From: DATARH01 sp963746885
GTDB taxonomy: Bacteria > Pseudomonadota > Alphaproteobacteria > ATCC43930 > CGMCC-115725
Direction of reading: 5' to 3'
Assembly (NCBI GenBank): GCA_963746885.1
Contig: CAVVDM010000018.1
Location: 248,001 to 312,000, forward strand
DNA length: 64,000 bases
This document shows, piece after piece, positions 27,832-37,396 of this stretch. Within the stretch, counting starts at the first letter, position 1. Each line of letters starts with the position of its first letter. The notes beneath the pieces are model-generated. The model did no database searches. It was not told the origin of the DNA and saw only the letters and a list, made by a program, of their open reading frames with translations. Made by a program: the position numbers and the translations under genes.

Positions 27832-28443
27832 TCAGGGCGCGAGGATCGCTTCCACGACGTCGCGCAAGCGGTCCTTGCCGAAAAAGATCTCGTTGCCGAC
27901 GAAGAAGGTCGGCGAGCCGAAGGTGCCGCGGGCCACAGAGTTCTCAGTATTGGCGATAAGCTCCGCCTTGACGTCCGCATCCTGAACCAATGCGGCAAAG
28001 CGCGCCGCGTCGAAGCCCGATTGGTGCAACGCCGCCTGCCACACCGCCGGGTCGTCGAGCTTTCCCATTTCCGACCACATCCGCCGGTACATCTCGTCGA
28101 CATAGTGCTCGAAGACGCCGAGCCGCGCCGCCGCGACGGCGCCGCGCATGATGGTAAGCGTGTTGACCGGGAAGAACGGGTTGCGGCGGAAATCGGCGAT
28201 GTGGTGCCGCGCGACAAACCTTTCGGTTTCGCGGCGCTCGTATTCCAGCTTGTTCCTGATGCCGGCAAACGCCTCCGCCGGCGAGCGATTACCGGTCAGC
28301 TTGAACACGCCGCCGAGCAACACCGGCACGTAGTCGAACTTGACGCCGGTGCGGTGCTCGATTTCCGGGATCACGCGATGCGCCAGATAGGCGTTCGGGC
28401 TGCCGAAATCGAAGTGGAATTCGACCTTTGGCATCGCAGTCAT
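27832..28443 (-). CDS. DsbA-like 2-hydroxychromene-2-carboxylate isomerase family protein
   Basis: This 203-residue protein has the HCCA isomerase/GST-kappa pattern KVEFHFDFGSPNAYLAHRVI (catalytic Ser in the SPNAY loop), FFPVNTLTIMRGAVAA, and near the C-terminus GTFGSPTFFVGNEIFFGKDR. Known members isomerise naphthalene-pathway chromene carboxylates using glutathione, but many act on unknown aromatics. It starts 5 bp after the upstream SDR stop (28448), so it belongs to the same operon. The company of two SDRs and an efflux pump suggests turnover of an aromatic or hydrophobic compound. Confidence 0.85.
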   Translation of the reverse strand: MTAMPKVEFHFDFGSPNAYLAHRVIPEIEHRTGVKFDYVPVLLGGVFKLTGNRSPAEAFAGIRNKLEYERRETERFVARHHIADFRRNPFFPVNTLTIMRGAVAAARLGVFEHYVDEMYRRMWSEMGKLDDPAVWQAALHQSGFDAARFAALVQDADVKAELIANTENSVARGTFGSPTFFVGNEIFFGKDRLRDVVEAILAP

Positions 28444-28447
28444 CGTC

Positions 28448-29191
28448 TCACCATTTCTCGCCGAAGGGCCGGATCTCGCGCTCGAACGACCAGGCGTCGC
28501 CGGCTCCCGATAAAGCTGCCAATAGGCCTCCGCGACCGATTGCGGCCGCATCAGCCGGGCGGGCGCGAGTTCGGCGACGGCCGCCTCGCCCTCGCGCTGC
28601 CGAATGCGGTCGCGAACCCATGCGGTATCGACGCCGGCGTCGATGATCAGATGCGCGACGTGGATGTTTTGCGGGCCGAGTTCGCGCGCGGCGCTTTCGG
28701 CCACCGCGCGCAGCCCGAACTTGGCGCTCGCAAACGCCGCGTAGCCGATGCCGCCGCGCCGGCTGGCGGTGGCGCCGGTGAAGAAGATGTTGCCGCGACC
28801 GCGCGGCAGCATCAGCCGCGCCGCCTCGCGCGCGGTCAGGAACCCGGCGTAACAGCGCCAGCTCCCAGACCTTGCGGAACACCCGCTCGGTGGTCTCGAG
28901 CAGCGGAAAATTGACGTTGGCGCCGATGTTGAAGATGCAAACCTCGAGCGGCGCCGCTGCGTCCGCCTCGCGCAGGAACGCCGCCACGTCATCCTCCTTG
29001 CGGGCGTCAAGTGCGCGGCCGACGATGCGGCCGCCGGCGGCTTCGATATCGCCGACCAGCGGCGCCAGCTTTTCGCCCCGGCGCCGGCCGGCAAACACAT
29101 GAAACCCCTCGGCGGCGAACTTCTTCGCGATCGCGGCGCCGATGTAATCGCCGGCGCCGATCACGGCGACGGATGCGTTTCTCGGTTCCAT
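28448..29191 (-). CDS. SDR-family oxidoreductase with two compensating frameshifts
   Basis: It starts MEPRNASVAVIGAGDYIGAA (Rossmann motif) at 29191 after GGGGGTG. The original frame holds to VFRKVWELAL (about 28860). Homology then continues in a second frame (CYAGFLTAREAARLMLPRGR; IGYAAFASAKFGLRAVAESA, with Phe in place of the active Tyr as in its paralogue). It returns to the first frame near 28500 for the C-terminus WSFEREIRPFGEKW. Two indels that cancel suggest sequence errors or very recent decay. It is paralogous to the SDR at 27111-27812 (similar tail, LRPWVETF and IRPFGEKW). Confidence 0.75.
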   Translation of the reverse strand: MEPRNASVAVIGAGDYIGAAIAKKFAAEGFHVFAGRRRGEKLAPLVGDIEAAGGRIVGRALDARKEDDVAAFLREADAAAPLEVCIFNIGANVNFPLLETTERVFRKVWELALLRRVPDRARGGAADAAARSRQHLLHRRHRQPARRHRLRGVCERQVRAARGGRKRRARTRPAKHPRRASDHRRRRRYRMGSRPHSAARGRGGRRRTRARPADAAAIGRGGLLAALSGAGDAWSFEREIRPFGEKW

Positions 29192-29206
29192 GGTGCACCC
29201 CCTGCC

Positions 29207-30773
29207 TCAATGGCCGTCGGAGCGAATTGCGGCGTTCGTCGGCGCGACCTGGCGCAACAGCGGCACGAGCAGCGTTGCGACGATGAACGCCAGCATGATG
29301 GCGCGGAACGCGTCGGCATAGGCCAGCGTCGCGGCTTCGCGATAGGTGAGCCGCCAGCAGCTGCTTTCAGCGCTGCAATATGTCCGTCGGCGAGACTGCC
29401 GGGGAGCACGGCGTAGCGCTGCGCGAGGCCGGCCAGGAAGCGATCCATCGGCCCGTTCGCCGGGGTCAGATGAGAGGCGATGGCATCGAAATGGAAGTTG
29501 GTGCGGGCATTAAGGATCGCGCCGCTCGCCGCGATGCCGACGGCGCCGCCGAGATTGCGCATCATGTTGAAGAGGCCGCTGGCGTATTTGAGGCGCTCCG
29601 GCGGCAGGCTGCCCAGGCCCAATGTCACGCCCGGCGCCACCGCGAAGACCTGCGGGAAGCCGCGCAGGATCTGCGGCACCAGGAGTTCGCCGCCGCTCCA
29701 CTGGCTGGTGATGTAGCTGAACCTCCACATCGACAGACCGAACAGCGCCAGCCCGAACATCATCAGCCAGCGCGTGTCGAAACGCCTTGCCAGCAGGATG
29801 TAGACCGGCACGCCGGCCAGCGAGGCGGCGCCGGTCGAGAAGATCGCGACGCCGGTCTGCCAGGCGCTGAAGCCGCGCACATAGCCGAGGAACAGCGGCG
29901 TCAGATAGATCGTCGAGAAGATGCCGATACCGGTGACGAAGGAGAGAAAACAGCCGACCGCGAAATTGCGGTTCTTGAGCGCCCGCAGATCGACGACCGG
30001 GTCGCGCGAAAGTCAGGCTGCGGACGACGAACAGCACGCCGGCGATCGCCGCGACCCACGCGCAACGCCGGATCGTCGCATCGTCGAACCAGTTCCAGCG
30101 CGAGCCTTCTTCCAGCACATATTCGAGCGTGCCGAGCGCGACCGCCATCAGCGCGATGCCGGGATAATCGGCGTCTTTCAGCAGCTCCAGGTCGGGCTCG
30201 TCGATCCTGACCAGGAATGCCGTCAGCAGCGTGATCGCGACACCCGGGACGAGATTGACATAGAACAGCCAATGCCAGTTCCAGTGTGTCGGTGATCCAG
30301 CCGCCGATCACCGGCCCCAGTGTCGGCGCGACCGATGCGATCGTGCCGATCACGGCGGCGGAATAGACCCGGCGCGGGCCCTGGAAGAAATAGAACGACG
30401 AGGTGAACATCGTCGGGATCATCGAGGCGCCGAGCAGCCCCTGCAGCGCCCGGAACACGATCATGCTCTCGATGTTCCAGGCGAGGCCGCACAACAGGCT
30501 GGTGAGCGTGAAGCCGGCGGCCGAGGCGGCGAACAGCCAGCGCGTCGACAACAGCCGGGTCAGCCAGCCCGACAGCGGGATGACGACGATCTCGGCGATC
30601 AGGTAGGCGGTCTGCACCCAGCTGATCTCGTCCTGCGCCGCCGACAGGCCGCCGCCGATCTCCTGCAGCGAGGAGGCGACGATCTGGATGTCCAGGAGCG
30701 CCATGAAGCCGCCGAAACACATCACGACGAACGGTAAGAGGCTCTTCAGCCAGGAGCCGGTCGCGGCGGACAT
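29207..30773 (-). CDS. EmrB/QacA-type (DHA2) MFS drug efflux transporter, three frameshifts
   Basis: It starts MSAATGSWLKSLLPFVVMCF at 30773. Landmarks are GGFMALLDIQIVASSLQEIG (motif D1), the ISWVQTAYLIAEIVVIPLSG helix and GPVIGGWITDT (motif C). The frame breaks near 30285 (then HWLFYVNLVPG), near 30010 (then DLRALKNRNFAVGCF) and near 29350 (then EAATLAYADAFRAIMLA), ending at 29207. Joined together the protein has the 14-helix size of about 520 residues. It lies 5 bp downstream of the HlyD gene, forming an EmrAB-like pair that exports toxic or hydrophobic compounds through an outer-membrane channel. Confidence 0.78.
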
Positions 30774-30778
30774 CGCGG

Positions 30779-31880
30779 TCACTCCCGGCCCGTCGCGCCG
30801 GGCTTCGTATCGACGCTGACCGTCGCCGACAGCCCGGGCCGCAGCTCGCCGAATTTCGCGTCGTCGAGGGCAATGCGAACCGGCACCCGCTGCACGATCT
30901 TGGTGAAATTGCCGGTGGCGTTTTCCGGCGGGATCACGCTGAACAGCGCGCCGGTTCCGGGCGCCAGGCTCTGCACGTGGCCGTGGAACACCCGGCCCGG
31001 CCGCACGTCGAGGACGACCGTGGCGGGCTGCCCCGGGCGCATGGTCGCGAGCTGGTCCTCCTTGAAGTTCGCATCGACCCACAGCCCCTGGGCCGGGATT
31101 ACGCTAAGCAGATAGGCACCGCTCGCAACGTAAGTGCCGATCTGGGCGGCGCGGTTGCCGACATAGCCGTCGATCGGCGCGCGGATTTCGGTATAGCCGA
31201 GGTTGAGCTGCGCGGTTGCGACATCGGCATCCGCTGCGGCGACACCAGCCTGCGCCGCGGCGATGTCGGCGTCGAGTACGCTCAGCTGCTGGCGAGCGGC
31301 CGCGAGGATTTCCTGCGCCGCGTTCGTTTCGGAACGGGCCTCCTGATCGGCCGCCGACGGTGCGCTCGGCACTCTGCCGCGTGCCGTAGCGTGTCAGCGC
31401 CAGGTCGCGGTAGCGCAGCGCGTCCTGGCCGGCGAAGGCTGCGCGCGCTTCCTTCGCGGCAAGATCGGCCGCTGCCTGGCGGATCGTGGTCTGCTGCACC
31501 GCGTATTTGGCTTCGAGCCCAGCCAGCGTCGCCCGTCGTTCGCGGGCCACCGCTTCGGCATGCCCGAGGGCCGCCCGGTGATCGCGCGCATCGAGCCGGA
31601 CCAGCAGCTGGCCCGCGTGGACATACTGGTTGTCGGCGACAGCGATCTGCGCGACGAAATCCGAGACGTGCGGCGCAATCGCCGTGACGTTGCCGCCGGC
31701 ATAGGCATCGTCGGTCGTCTCGATGAAGCGGCCGACCGTCCACCAACGGTAGCCGTACCATCCGCCGCCCACCGCGGCGAGCAACGCCGCGCCGAGAAGC
31801 GTCATCGCCTTCAGGCTCGGCAGCGACCGCAATTTTGCAGGGGCAGGGATGGCAACTCGGTCGAAGGCGGCGCTTAGCAT
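30779..31880 (-). CDS. HlyD/EmrA membrane fusion protein, one frameshift
   Basis: It starts at ATG 31880 (MLSAAFDRVAIPAPAKLRSL) with GGGAGG upstream. It has one transmembrane helix (ALLAAVGGGWYGYRWW), a biotinyl-lipoyl-like half (DDAYAGGNVTAIAPHVSDFV; VDANFKEDQLATMRPGQPAT) and an Ala/Glu/Arg helical hairpin. The frame shifts near 31370, in the hairpin, and then ends at 30779. It is the periplasmic adaptor for the MFS gene just downstream. The divergent LysR gene at 32000 probably controls the operon. Confidence 0.8.
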
Positions 31881-31999
31881 CGTAACCTCCCTGGTCTCGG
31901 AGGACTTCCGTGGCAATCCGCACTCCACATGAACCATGACCGATGCGACAAGAAGCGGCTAAAATCGGAATTCATCTTTCCGAGGAATGGAAAGACGCA

Positions 32000-32905
32000 A
32001 TGGACCGGCTCGAGGCTATGTCGACCCTGTTGGCCGTGGTCGAGGCCGGCAGCCTTTCCGCGGCGTCGCGCAAGCTGCGCACACCGCTGGCCACGGTCAG
32101 CCGCCGCGTCTCCGAGCTGGAGGCGCACTTGAGAACGCGGCTGCTCAACCGTTCGACGCGGCGCCTGACGCTGACCGACTCCGGCGAAGCCTACATCCAG
32201 GCCTGCCGCCGCATTCTCGACCAGCTCGACGAGGCGGAGCACGTCGCCGCCGGCGAGTATCGTTCGCCGACCGGCGAGCTAGCCGTGACGGCTTCATTGG
32301 CTTTAGGCCGCCGCCACGTCGTCCCGGTTGCGGCGGCGTTCCTCGAGGCCTACCCGGAAGTGCTGCTGCGCCTCCGCCTGGCTGATCGCGTCATCAACCT
32401 GCAGGAAGAGCATGTCGATGTCGGGATCCGTATCGGCGCGCTGCCGGACAGCAGCATGGTGGCGCGGCAGATCGGCACGGTGCGCACGGTGGTGTGCGCC
32501 AGCCCGGCCTATCTCGCGCGCCGCGGCGTCCCGAACGCGCCGCGCGATCTCGCGGCGCACGATTGCATCTCGTTCGCGGGGTTTTCCAGCCCAGACGCCT
32601 GGAATTTCCCGGTCAGCGGTGCGCTCGTGCCAGTCCGGGTGCGCTCGCGTCTGATGGTGGACGCCGCCGAAGCGGTGCTCGACGCGGCGATCGCAGGGGC
32701 AGGAATTATCCGCCTCTATTCCTATCACGTCGCCGACGCGGTCCGAGACGGCCGCCTCAACATCCTGCTCGAAGAGTTCGAGCCGCCGCCTCTGCCGGTG
32801 AACGTCATCCATCTCGGCGGCGGCCTCGTGCCGCTGAAAGTCCGGGCCTTCGTCGATTTCGCCGCGCCGCGCCTCAAAGCCCAATTCGCCGCCGATCTCG
32901 CCTGA
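32000..32905 (+). CDS. LysR-family regulator, divergent from efflux operon
   Basis: This 301-residue protein has an HTH (MDRLEAMSTLLAVVEAGSLS; RKLRTPLATVSRRVSELEAH) and an effector domain (ELAVTASLALGRRHVVPVAA; EEHVDVGIRIGALPDSSMVA). It resembles DsdC/CrgA-like group members that often control divergent efflux pumps or reductases. The ATG at 32000 puts the HTH at the expected position; an in-frame extension from 31943 adds 19 residues. Its start is 120 bp from the hlyD start, and the shared intergenic region probably contains its operator. Confidence 0.88.
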   Translation: MDRLEAMSTLLAVVEAGSLSAASRKLRTPLATVSRRVSELEAHLRTRLLNRSTRRLTLTDSGEAYIQACRRILDQLDEAEHVAAGEYRSPTGELAVTASLALGRRHVVPVAAAFLEAYPEVLLRLRLADRVINLQEEHVDVGIRIGALPDSSMVARQIGTVRTVVCASPAYLARRGVPNAPRDLAAHDCISFAGFSSPDAWNFPVSGALVPVRVRSRLMVDAAEAVLDAAIAGAGIIRLYSYHVADAVRDGRLNILLEEFEPPPLPVNVIHLGGGLVPLKVRAFVDFAAPRLKAQFAADLA

Positions 32906-33099
32906 CGCGATCACGCGGCGGCCGGCGGCGTCGATGACGGATCGTACGGGGCCGAGCGGGGAAAACCGCTTGCGGCGTATCTCCTTGTCCCCGGGCGCCT
33001 GCCGAAGGCCGGCTCACCTGCGAACAGCGGGCACCGGCTTTGGCGGTGCGGCCTTCCCGTGTTGCCCCATTGCTGCTGTTCCTTGACCCCTGTCGGCAC

Positions 33100-33110
33100 G
33101 GGGGGGGGGG
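33100..33110 (+). repeat. Poly-G tract (11 G)
   Basis: A run of 11 G lies in the 277-bp non-coding stretch between the LysR stop and the MFS transporter end. Such tracts slip in replication and in sequencing. No gene on either strand obviously depends on it. Confidence 0.8.
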
Positions 33111-33182
33111 TGGCCCCGGGCGGTGATCGTTTACGCCGCGACCGCCGTAGCAAGACCAAGACACTTCTGGGGACGACACGAA

Positions 33183-34384
33183 TCATCGGGTCTGAATGTC
33201 CTCGGTCTGCTGCAATGGTCGCAGCAGCAACATCAGCGCCGCGGCAGCCGAGATAAAGGTGCCGGCGCCGAAGCAGCCCAGAGAACGCCGGCGCCGGCGC
33301 TGGCAACAAATGTCGCGACGCCGACGGCAACATCGTAAATCCCGAACGCCGTGCCTCGCGCGTTCTCGGGCGCGGCATCGGCGATAGCCGCTCCCAAAAG
33401 CCCCTGCGTTGCCCCGAGTTGCAAGCCCCAAAGCGCGGCTCCGACAACCGTCAACCAGATCGTTCCGGCGCTGGCCAGCGCCAACTCGGCACTCACCAGG
33501 ATGATGGCCCCGATGAACAACTGGCGCCGCCGATTGACCCGGTCAGCGAGGATGCCGAACGGATAGGCCGTCACGGAAAACACGAGATGCATGACGACCA
33601 GGATCAAAGGCACGAAGGCCGCGTCCACGCCAACTTTGTGCGCCTTCAGCACCAGAAACGCCTGACTTAGCCGGGCCAGCGACAAGAGACTTGCGATAAT
33701 GACGATCCACCAGAAGGAGCGGGGCAAACCCGCGAGGTCGCGCCAATCGATTACAAGCCTTTGTTGTTGGTGATCGTGATTGAAGGGCAATTCCTTGACC
33801 GCAAGGACGAGCAGAACGATCGACAGATAGGCGGGGATCAACGCAAGCCCGAAGACGAGACGGAAGTCGTCGCCGCTCAGGCGCATCACGCCAACCGCGA
33901 TCAGTGGTCCGACAACAAAGCCGGCGATCGCGAGCGCTAACCGTAAACCGAAGCCAGCGCCACGGATTGGGGTCGCCGTGAGATCCGTGAGGAATGCGTC
34001 GCGCGGCGCGTCACGTATTCCCTTGCCGACCCGGTCGACGACCCGCGCCGCGAATACCGCGGGCCAATTCTCCGCACCCGGGAAGACCGTCTTAATGACC
34101 GCCGAGAGCGTATAGCCCAAAACCACCAGCGGCTTGCGGCGCCCGATCCAGTCACTGGCCACCCCCGACGCGATCTTGACGAGCGAGCTCGCCGCTTCCG
34201 CTGATCCTTCGATGAGGCCGACCGAGGCGATGCTGATGCCCAGTACCTGAACCAAAAATACTGGTAAGAGGCTGTAGATCATCGCCGACGACATTGCGGT
34301 CAGCATGCTGACGTAACCGAGCGCCGCCACATTGGGCGAAAGCGCTCGCTCACCCGCCTCGGACGGCTTCCGGAGGGATAGCAT
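33183..34384 (-). CDS. MFS transporter, C-terminal frameshift
   Basis: From ATG 34384 there are 12 expected helices. Motif A-like DWIGRRKPLVVLGY follows helix 2, and RVVDRVGKGIRDAPRDAFLT is typical of a drug/sugar-type MFS subgroup (YfkF/Bcr-like). The frame drifts off at APLSRLPRR (33233), while the natural last helix, GCFGAGTFISAAAALMLLLR, continues in the other frame to 33183. One G missing from a GGGG run near 33285 explains it. The gene stands alone; the substrate is unknown. Confidence 0.82.
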
Positions 34385-34627
34385 TGGGCCGATCGCCTTC
34401 GCTCACATTCTCAGCGCAGATCGGATCGAGTTACGCAGCCTACCTCGGTTCATCGCGAGCGGCCCCGACTCTCGACTACGCCAAGGGAGGGCCGCCAACG
34501 CGGCCGGGGCAGAACGTTATGCGCAGTTGCTGCAGCTCCTCAGCACTAACTCGGCGGGAAGCTGCCGCGCGACGGCGGAGACGATGGGCTGGCCGACCGT
34601 CTCGGCCGCGGGCAAGTGAAGCGAGTC

Positions 34628-36337
34628 CTACTGCGGTTTTCCCTTCGAATTACCCCAAAGGGCCAGATAGAGGCCGGCCCAACTCACGCTCGCGTCCTCG
34701 TTTGCCATGGAGAGCGAGATCGCCAACTGCTGCTTACGGAAGCCATCCCGTTCGATGCCCACCGCGGTAACAACCAAAGGTGAAGCCGATCCGAGGGCAT
34801 TAACGTTGGGATCGATCATTCCGGCAAAACTGTTGGTATCGACCACGGTCATATGGGCATCGAGCGACAGGTCTGTGCCCAACGCGGCATAGATGCCTTG
34901 AGTCACGTGGTCGTCCTTGGTCGCCTTGAAGGCAATTGAATAGCTGGGAGGTGCGGTGGAGATCGCGGAGAATGCCGAGGAACGCCAACGCGCCGGCTCG
35001 AAGTCTTCGCCACCGTCACCCGTGCCGGGAGGACGGCCGGAGAACACCCAATACAGGAAATCCTCATAATGGTCCCGGCCGGTCTGTGCCACCATGAACG
35101 TTTGACCCGTGACCGTGTCAGTGACAAAGACGCCCTGGTTGATCGGTTCGGTTGTCGTAAACCCGTCCGGATACGTCTCGTTACAATAGGCGATAAGATC
35201 CTGGTTGCCGTCGGTCGGACAGATCAACGTGATTTCCCGATACTGGGTGTCTGTATTCCATGCGCCCCAAAACGACACGTATCGGCCGTTGAATGAGAGC
35301 GCTTCGCCGATCCTGTCGAGGGTGGCACCGGCGACACCGGGAACCGGATCGCCGATCTTCACCAAGGTCGTCAGCTTCGGGTTGGGCGCCAGGTTGGCCA
35401 TATAGATGCCCCCCATCGTCGGGGCGTCTTCATTGTCCAGGCCTACGAAAACTGCTTGTCGGTTGACCGCGCTCGGGGGTGCGGTCGACCCGAATGTCGT
35501 GGTCCCGCCCACTCCCTGGTCCGGAATGATCGTGCTGGTGTCAGCGATACGGTACACCGGGAGCGTGCCGCCGGTCGCGGTTAGGTTTCGATAGTAAACG
35601 CCCGTCTGCCCCGCACCGCCGGCATCGGTCCAGTTGCCCTTAAAGACAATCGTTTGACCGGCTGGCGAAGGCGCGCCAGGAAGCTGGTCGAACTTTGTGC
35701 CGGGCGACGCGCCGGGAACCTGCCAATACGAAAAATTCGGAACCGCGCCGAGTTGGGCCATCGCCGTTATCGACGTCGCCTTGCCGAGGTTCATATAAAT
35801 TCCCGATGTTCCTGCTCTCGTGTCGGTCCCGTCTGCTGCTGTATACTCCCAAACAGGCTCCGCCTGCCCGCGTGTTGCGATTGCGCTCGTTTGTATGTCG
35901 ATCCGCGGGATCGACGGAAATTCCGTGAATATCGAGCCCGTATTGTTGGGAGCGGGCACCGCAGTGGTGTTGTCGAGTATGGTGGCCGGCTGCGCATTCT
36001 TTTTCGACATGTCGCGCTCGAAAATTCCAGAGACCCGACTCCCGCCTCCGCCTCCGCCGCCTCCCCCTCCGTCACCCCCCGTGCTGCGCGCCCTAAATAC
36101 GACCAATCCCTTCGAGTTGATCGACGGCTGGTTATAGCTGTTGAACAGCTTCCCGCTCGTGCCGGGAACGGTGTCGCCGTTGTTGACGATCGTCGTCCAG
36201 CTTATGACCTGAGCGTTCGCAGTGGCAGGGCCAAGACCCAAACTAGTTACGCCCAGACTCGTTGCGAATGTGGCGATCGCCGCGACCGATGCGCGCGCGG
36301 CCCTCGGTCTCGCCACCACGCGAGTCGTGCCGTGCAT
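34628..36337 (-). CDS. Secreted protein of unknown function with poly-Gly loop
   Basis: This protein has 569 residues. A signal region (RASVAAIATFATSLGVTSLG, with cleavage after ATANAQ) is followed by repeated beta-rich units that begin KIGDPVPGVAGATLDRIGEA or NNGDTVPGTSGKLFNSYNQP and contain INSKGLVVFRA/LSFNGRYVSFWG. The pattern suggests a propeller of repeated units. A 10-residue Gly tract occurs near residue 95. Two Cys (about residues 384 and 393) may form a disulfide. No catalytic motif seen. A perfect FNR/FixK box sits 56 bp upstream of the start (36393-36406), hinting at expression under low oxygen. Confidence 0.7.
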   Translation of the reverse strand: MHGTTRVVARPRAARASVAAIATFATSLGVTSLGLGPATANAQVISWTTIVNNGDTVPGTSGKLFNSYNQPSINSKGLVVFRARSTGGDGGGGGGGGGGSRVSGIFERDMSKKNAQPATILDNTTAVPAPNNTGSIFTEFPSIPRIDIQTSAIATRGQAEPVWEYTAADGTDTRAGTSGIYMNLGKATSITAMAQLGAVPNFSYWQVPGASPGTKFDQLPGAPSPAGQTIVFKGNWTDAGGAGQTGVYYRNLTATGGTLPVYRIADTSTIIPDQGVGGTTTFGSTAPPSAVNRQAVFVGLDNEDAPTMGGIYMANLAPNPKLTTLVKIGDPVPGVAGATLDRIGEALSFNGRYVSFWGAWNTDTQYREITLICPTDGNQDLIAYCNETYPDGFTTTEPINQGVFVTDTVTGQTFMVAQTGRDHYEDFLYWVFSGRPPGTGDGGEDFEPARWRSSAFSAISTAPPSYSIAFKATKDDHVTQGIYAALGTDLSLDAHMTVVDTNSFAGMIDPNVNALGSASPLVVTAVGIERDGFRKQQLAISLSMANEDASVSWAGLYLALWGNSKGKPQ

Positions 36338-36392
36338 GTCGTCCTCCTGCCTTTGAATTGAAATTCACTGGACCATTCGGGCAGGATGCGCC

Positions 36393-36406
36393 TTGATTCA
36401 GATCAA
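36393..36406. promoter_or_regulatory. FNR/FixK-type operator TTGAT-N4-ATCAA
   Basis: The 14 bases TTGATTCAGATCAA are a perfect match to the FNR/FixK/ANR consensus. They lie 56 bp upstream of the secreted-protein start (36337, minus strand), a sensible position for activation near -40. The nearly identical partner is at 39823-39836. Confidence 0.75.
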
Positions 36407-36421
36407 GGGCTGTGACGAACG

Positions 36422-36658
36422 CTAGATCAAACGAGCAAAGAGAATGATTGGAAGCACGACGAGACGGGACGAGAGCCGGGAGTTCAGGCGGTAGGTCTTC
36501 GACAGGCCGCGTGCGACAAACACCGCCCCGGACGAACGCCTGCTGCCCGAACCCGCGGTCTCGGCCGCCGTTTCTATGCCGCCGATGCGAAGCCGGGCAC
36601 GAAACTTCGCGACGAGCCGCTGCGCACCACCCATCGGGAAAAGCGTATCGTCAGACAC
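36422..36658 (-). CDS. Hypothetical small protein overlapping the b561 gene
   Basis: This is a 78-residue frame from GTG 36658 that overlaps the last 8 bp of the cytochrome b561 gene. It contains MGGAQRLVAKFRARLRIGGI and ends in a hydrophobic RLVVLPIILFARLI tail. The overlap is what coupled translation would look like, but there is no homology I can recall and no strong ribosome site. Confidence 0.3.
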   Translation of the reverse strand: MSDDTLFPMGGAQRLVAKFRARLRIGGIETAAETAGSGSRRSSGAVFVARGLSKTYRLNSRLSSRLVVLPIILFARLI

Positions 36659-37307
36659 CGGTTCCTGTCGATCGCGGGACCAGCAGATCGTCGGCGCGCT
36701 TGTCGCCCGTGATCATAGCCCGGATCAGATTTTCTCGATGCACGATGCTGGCGAGCAGGACGCCACCCACGTGCAGGATCACCAACAGCAGCGTCAGGTT
36801 CGCAAAGACCTCATGCGCCCCTTCGAGCCAGCTCTCTTCGTCTTCGAGGCCCGCTGGTCGCGCGCGAGCGCCGTCCGCGGCCGGCAAGGCAGCCGCGCCG
36901 GCGAACAAGCCTCGCAGAGGACCTGCATGCTTTTCAGCGCCGTAGACAGCGAGGCCAGTCGCTGTGCTCCCGGCAAGACAGACAAGCAGCGCGAGGACCA
37001 TCGCGCCGCCGGCCGGGCTATGGCCGAGATACCGCCGCGCGCGAAACAGCAGCAAATCCCGCAGATAGGCGAAAATTTCGTTGGGACCGCGGACGAAATC
37101 GGCAAACCGGGCATATCGGGGACCGACGCCCCCCCACGCCGCTCGCAGCACCACGATCGCGCCGACGGCATATCCCGCCCAGACATGGACACCGAGGAGA
37201 TCGTCTTCGGTCAAATACGCGACGGCAAACGCTACCGCCAGCGCCCAGTGGCCGACCCGGACGAACGGGTCCCAGACACGAACGAGCGGAAACCTGGTAT
37301 CAGCCAT
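36651..37307 (-). CDS. Cytochrome b561 family membrane protein
   Basis: This 218-residue protein starts at ATG 37307 after AGGGAG. Sequence landmarks are RVWDPFVRVGHWALAVAFAV (heme-ligand His), LLGVHVWAGYAVGAIVVLRA (second His), LRDLLLFRARRYLGHSPAGG and NLTLLLVILHVGGVLLASIV with late His residues. The pattern is that of di-heme b-type cytochromes (HyaC/b561) that pass electrons between quinol and periplasmic cytochromes. It lies 90 bp downstream of the MauG-type peroxidase gene and probably feeds or drains it. Confidence 0.85.
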   Translation of the reverse strand: MADTRFPLVRVWDPFVRVGHWALAVAFAVAYLTEDDLLGVHVWAGYAVGAIVVLRAAWGGVGPRYARFADFVRGPNEIFAYLRDLLLFRARRYLGHSPAGGAMVLALLVCLAGSTATGLAVYGAEKHAGPLRGLFAGAAALPAADGARARPAGLEDEESWLEGAHEVFANLTLLLVILHVGGVLLASIVHRENLIRAMITGDKRADDLLVPRSTGTGV

Positions 37308-37396
37308 CAACCATCTCCCTGAATCAAAATGGAACAGCTAACGGACCGCGTCGCCCCGGCGGTGCGCGCCATCCGGCCAGGATCGAGAAGCCGCAG

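Noticed and set aside
26799..27959. A 386-codon plus-strand frame from the IS scar into the SDR gene
   Set aside because: It crosses a non-coding stretch and continues as the antisense of the SDR; no motif and no ribosome site.
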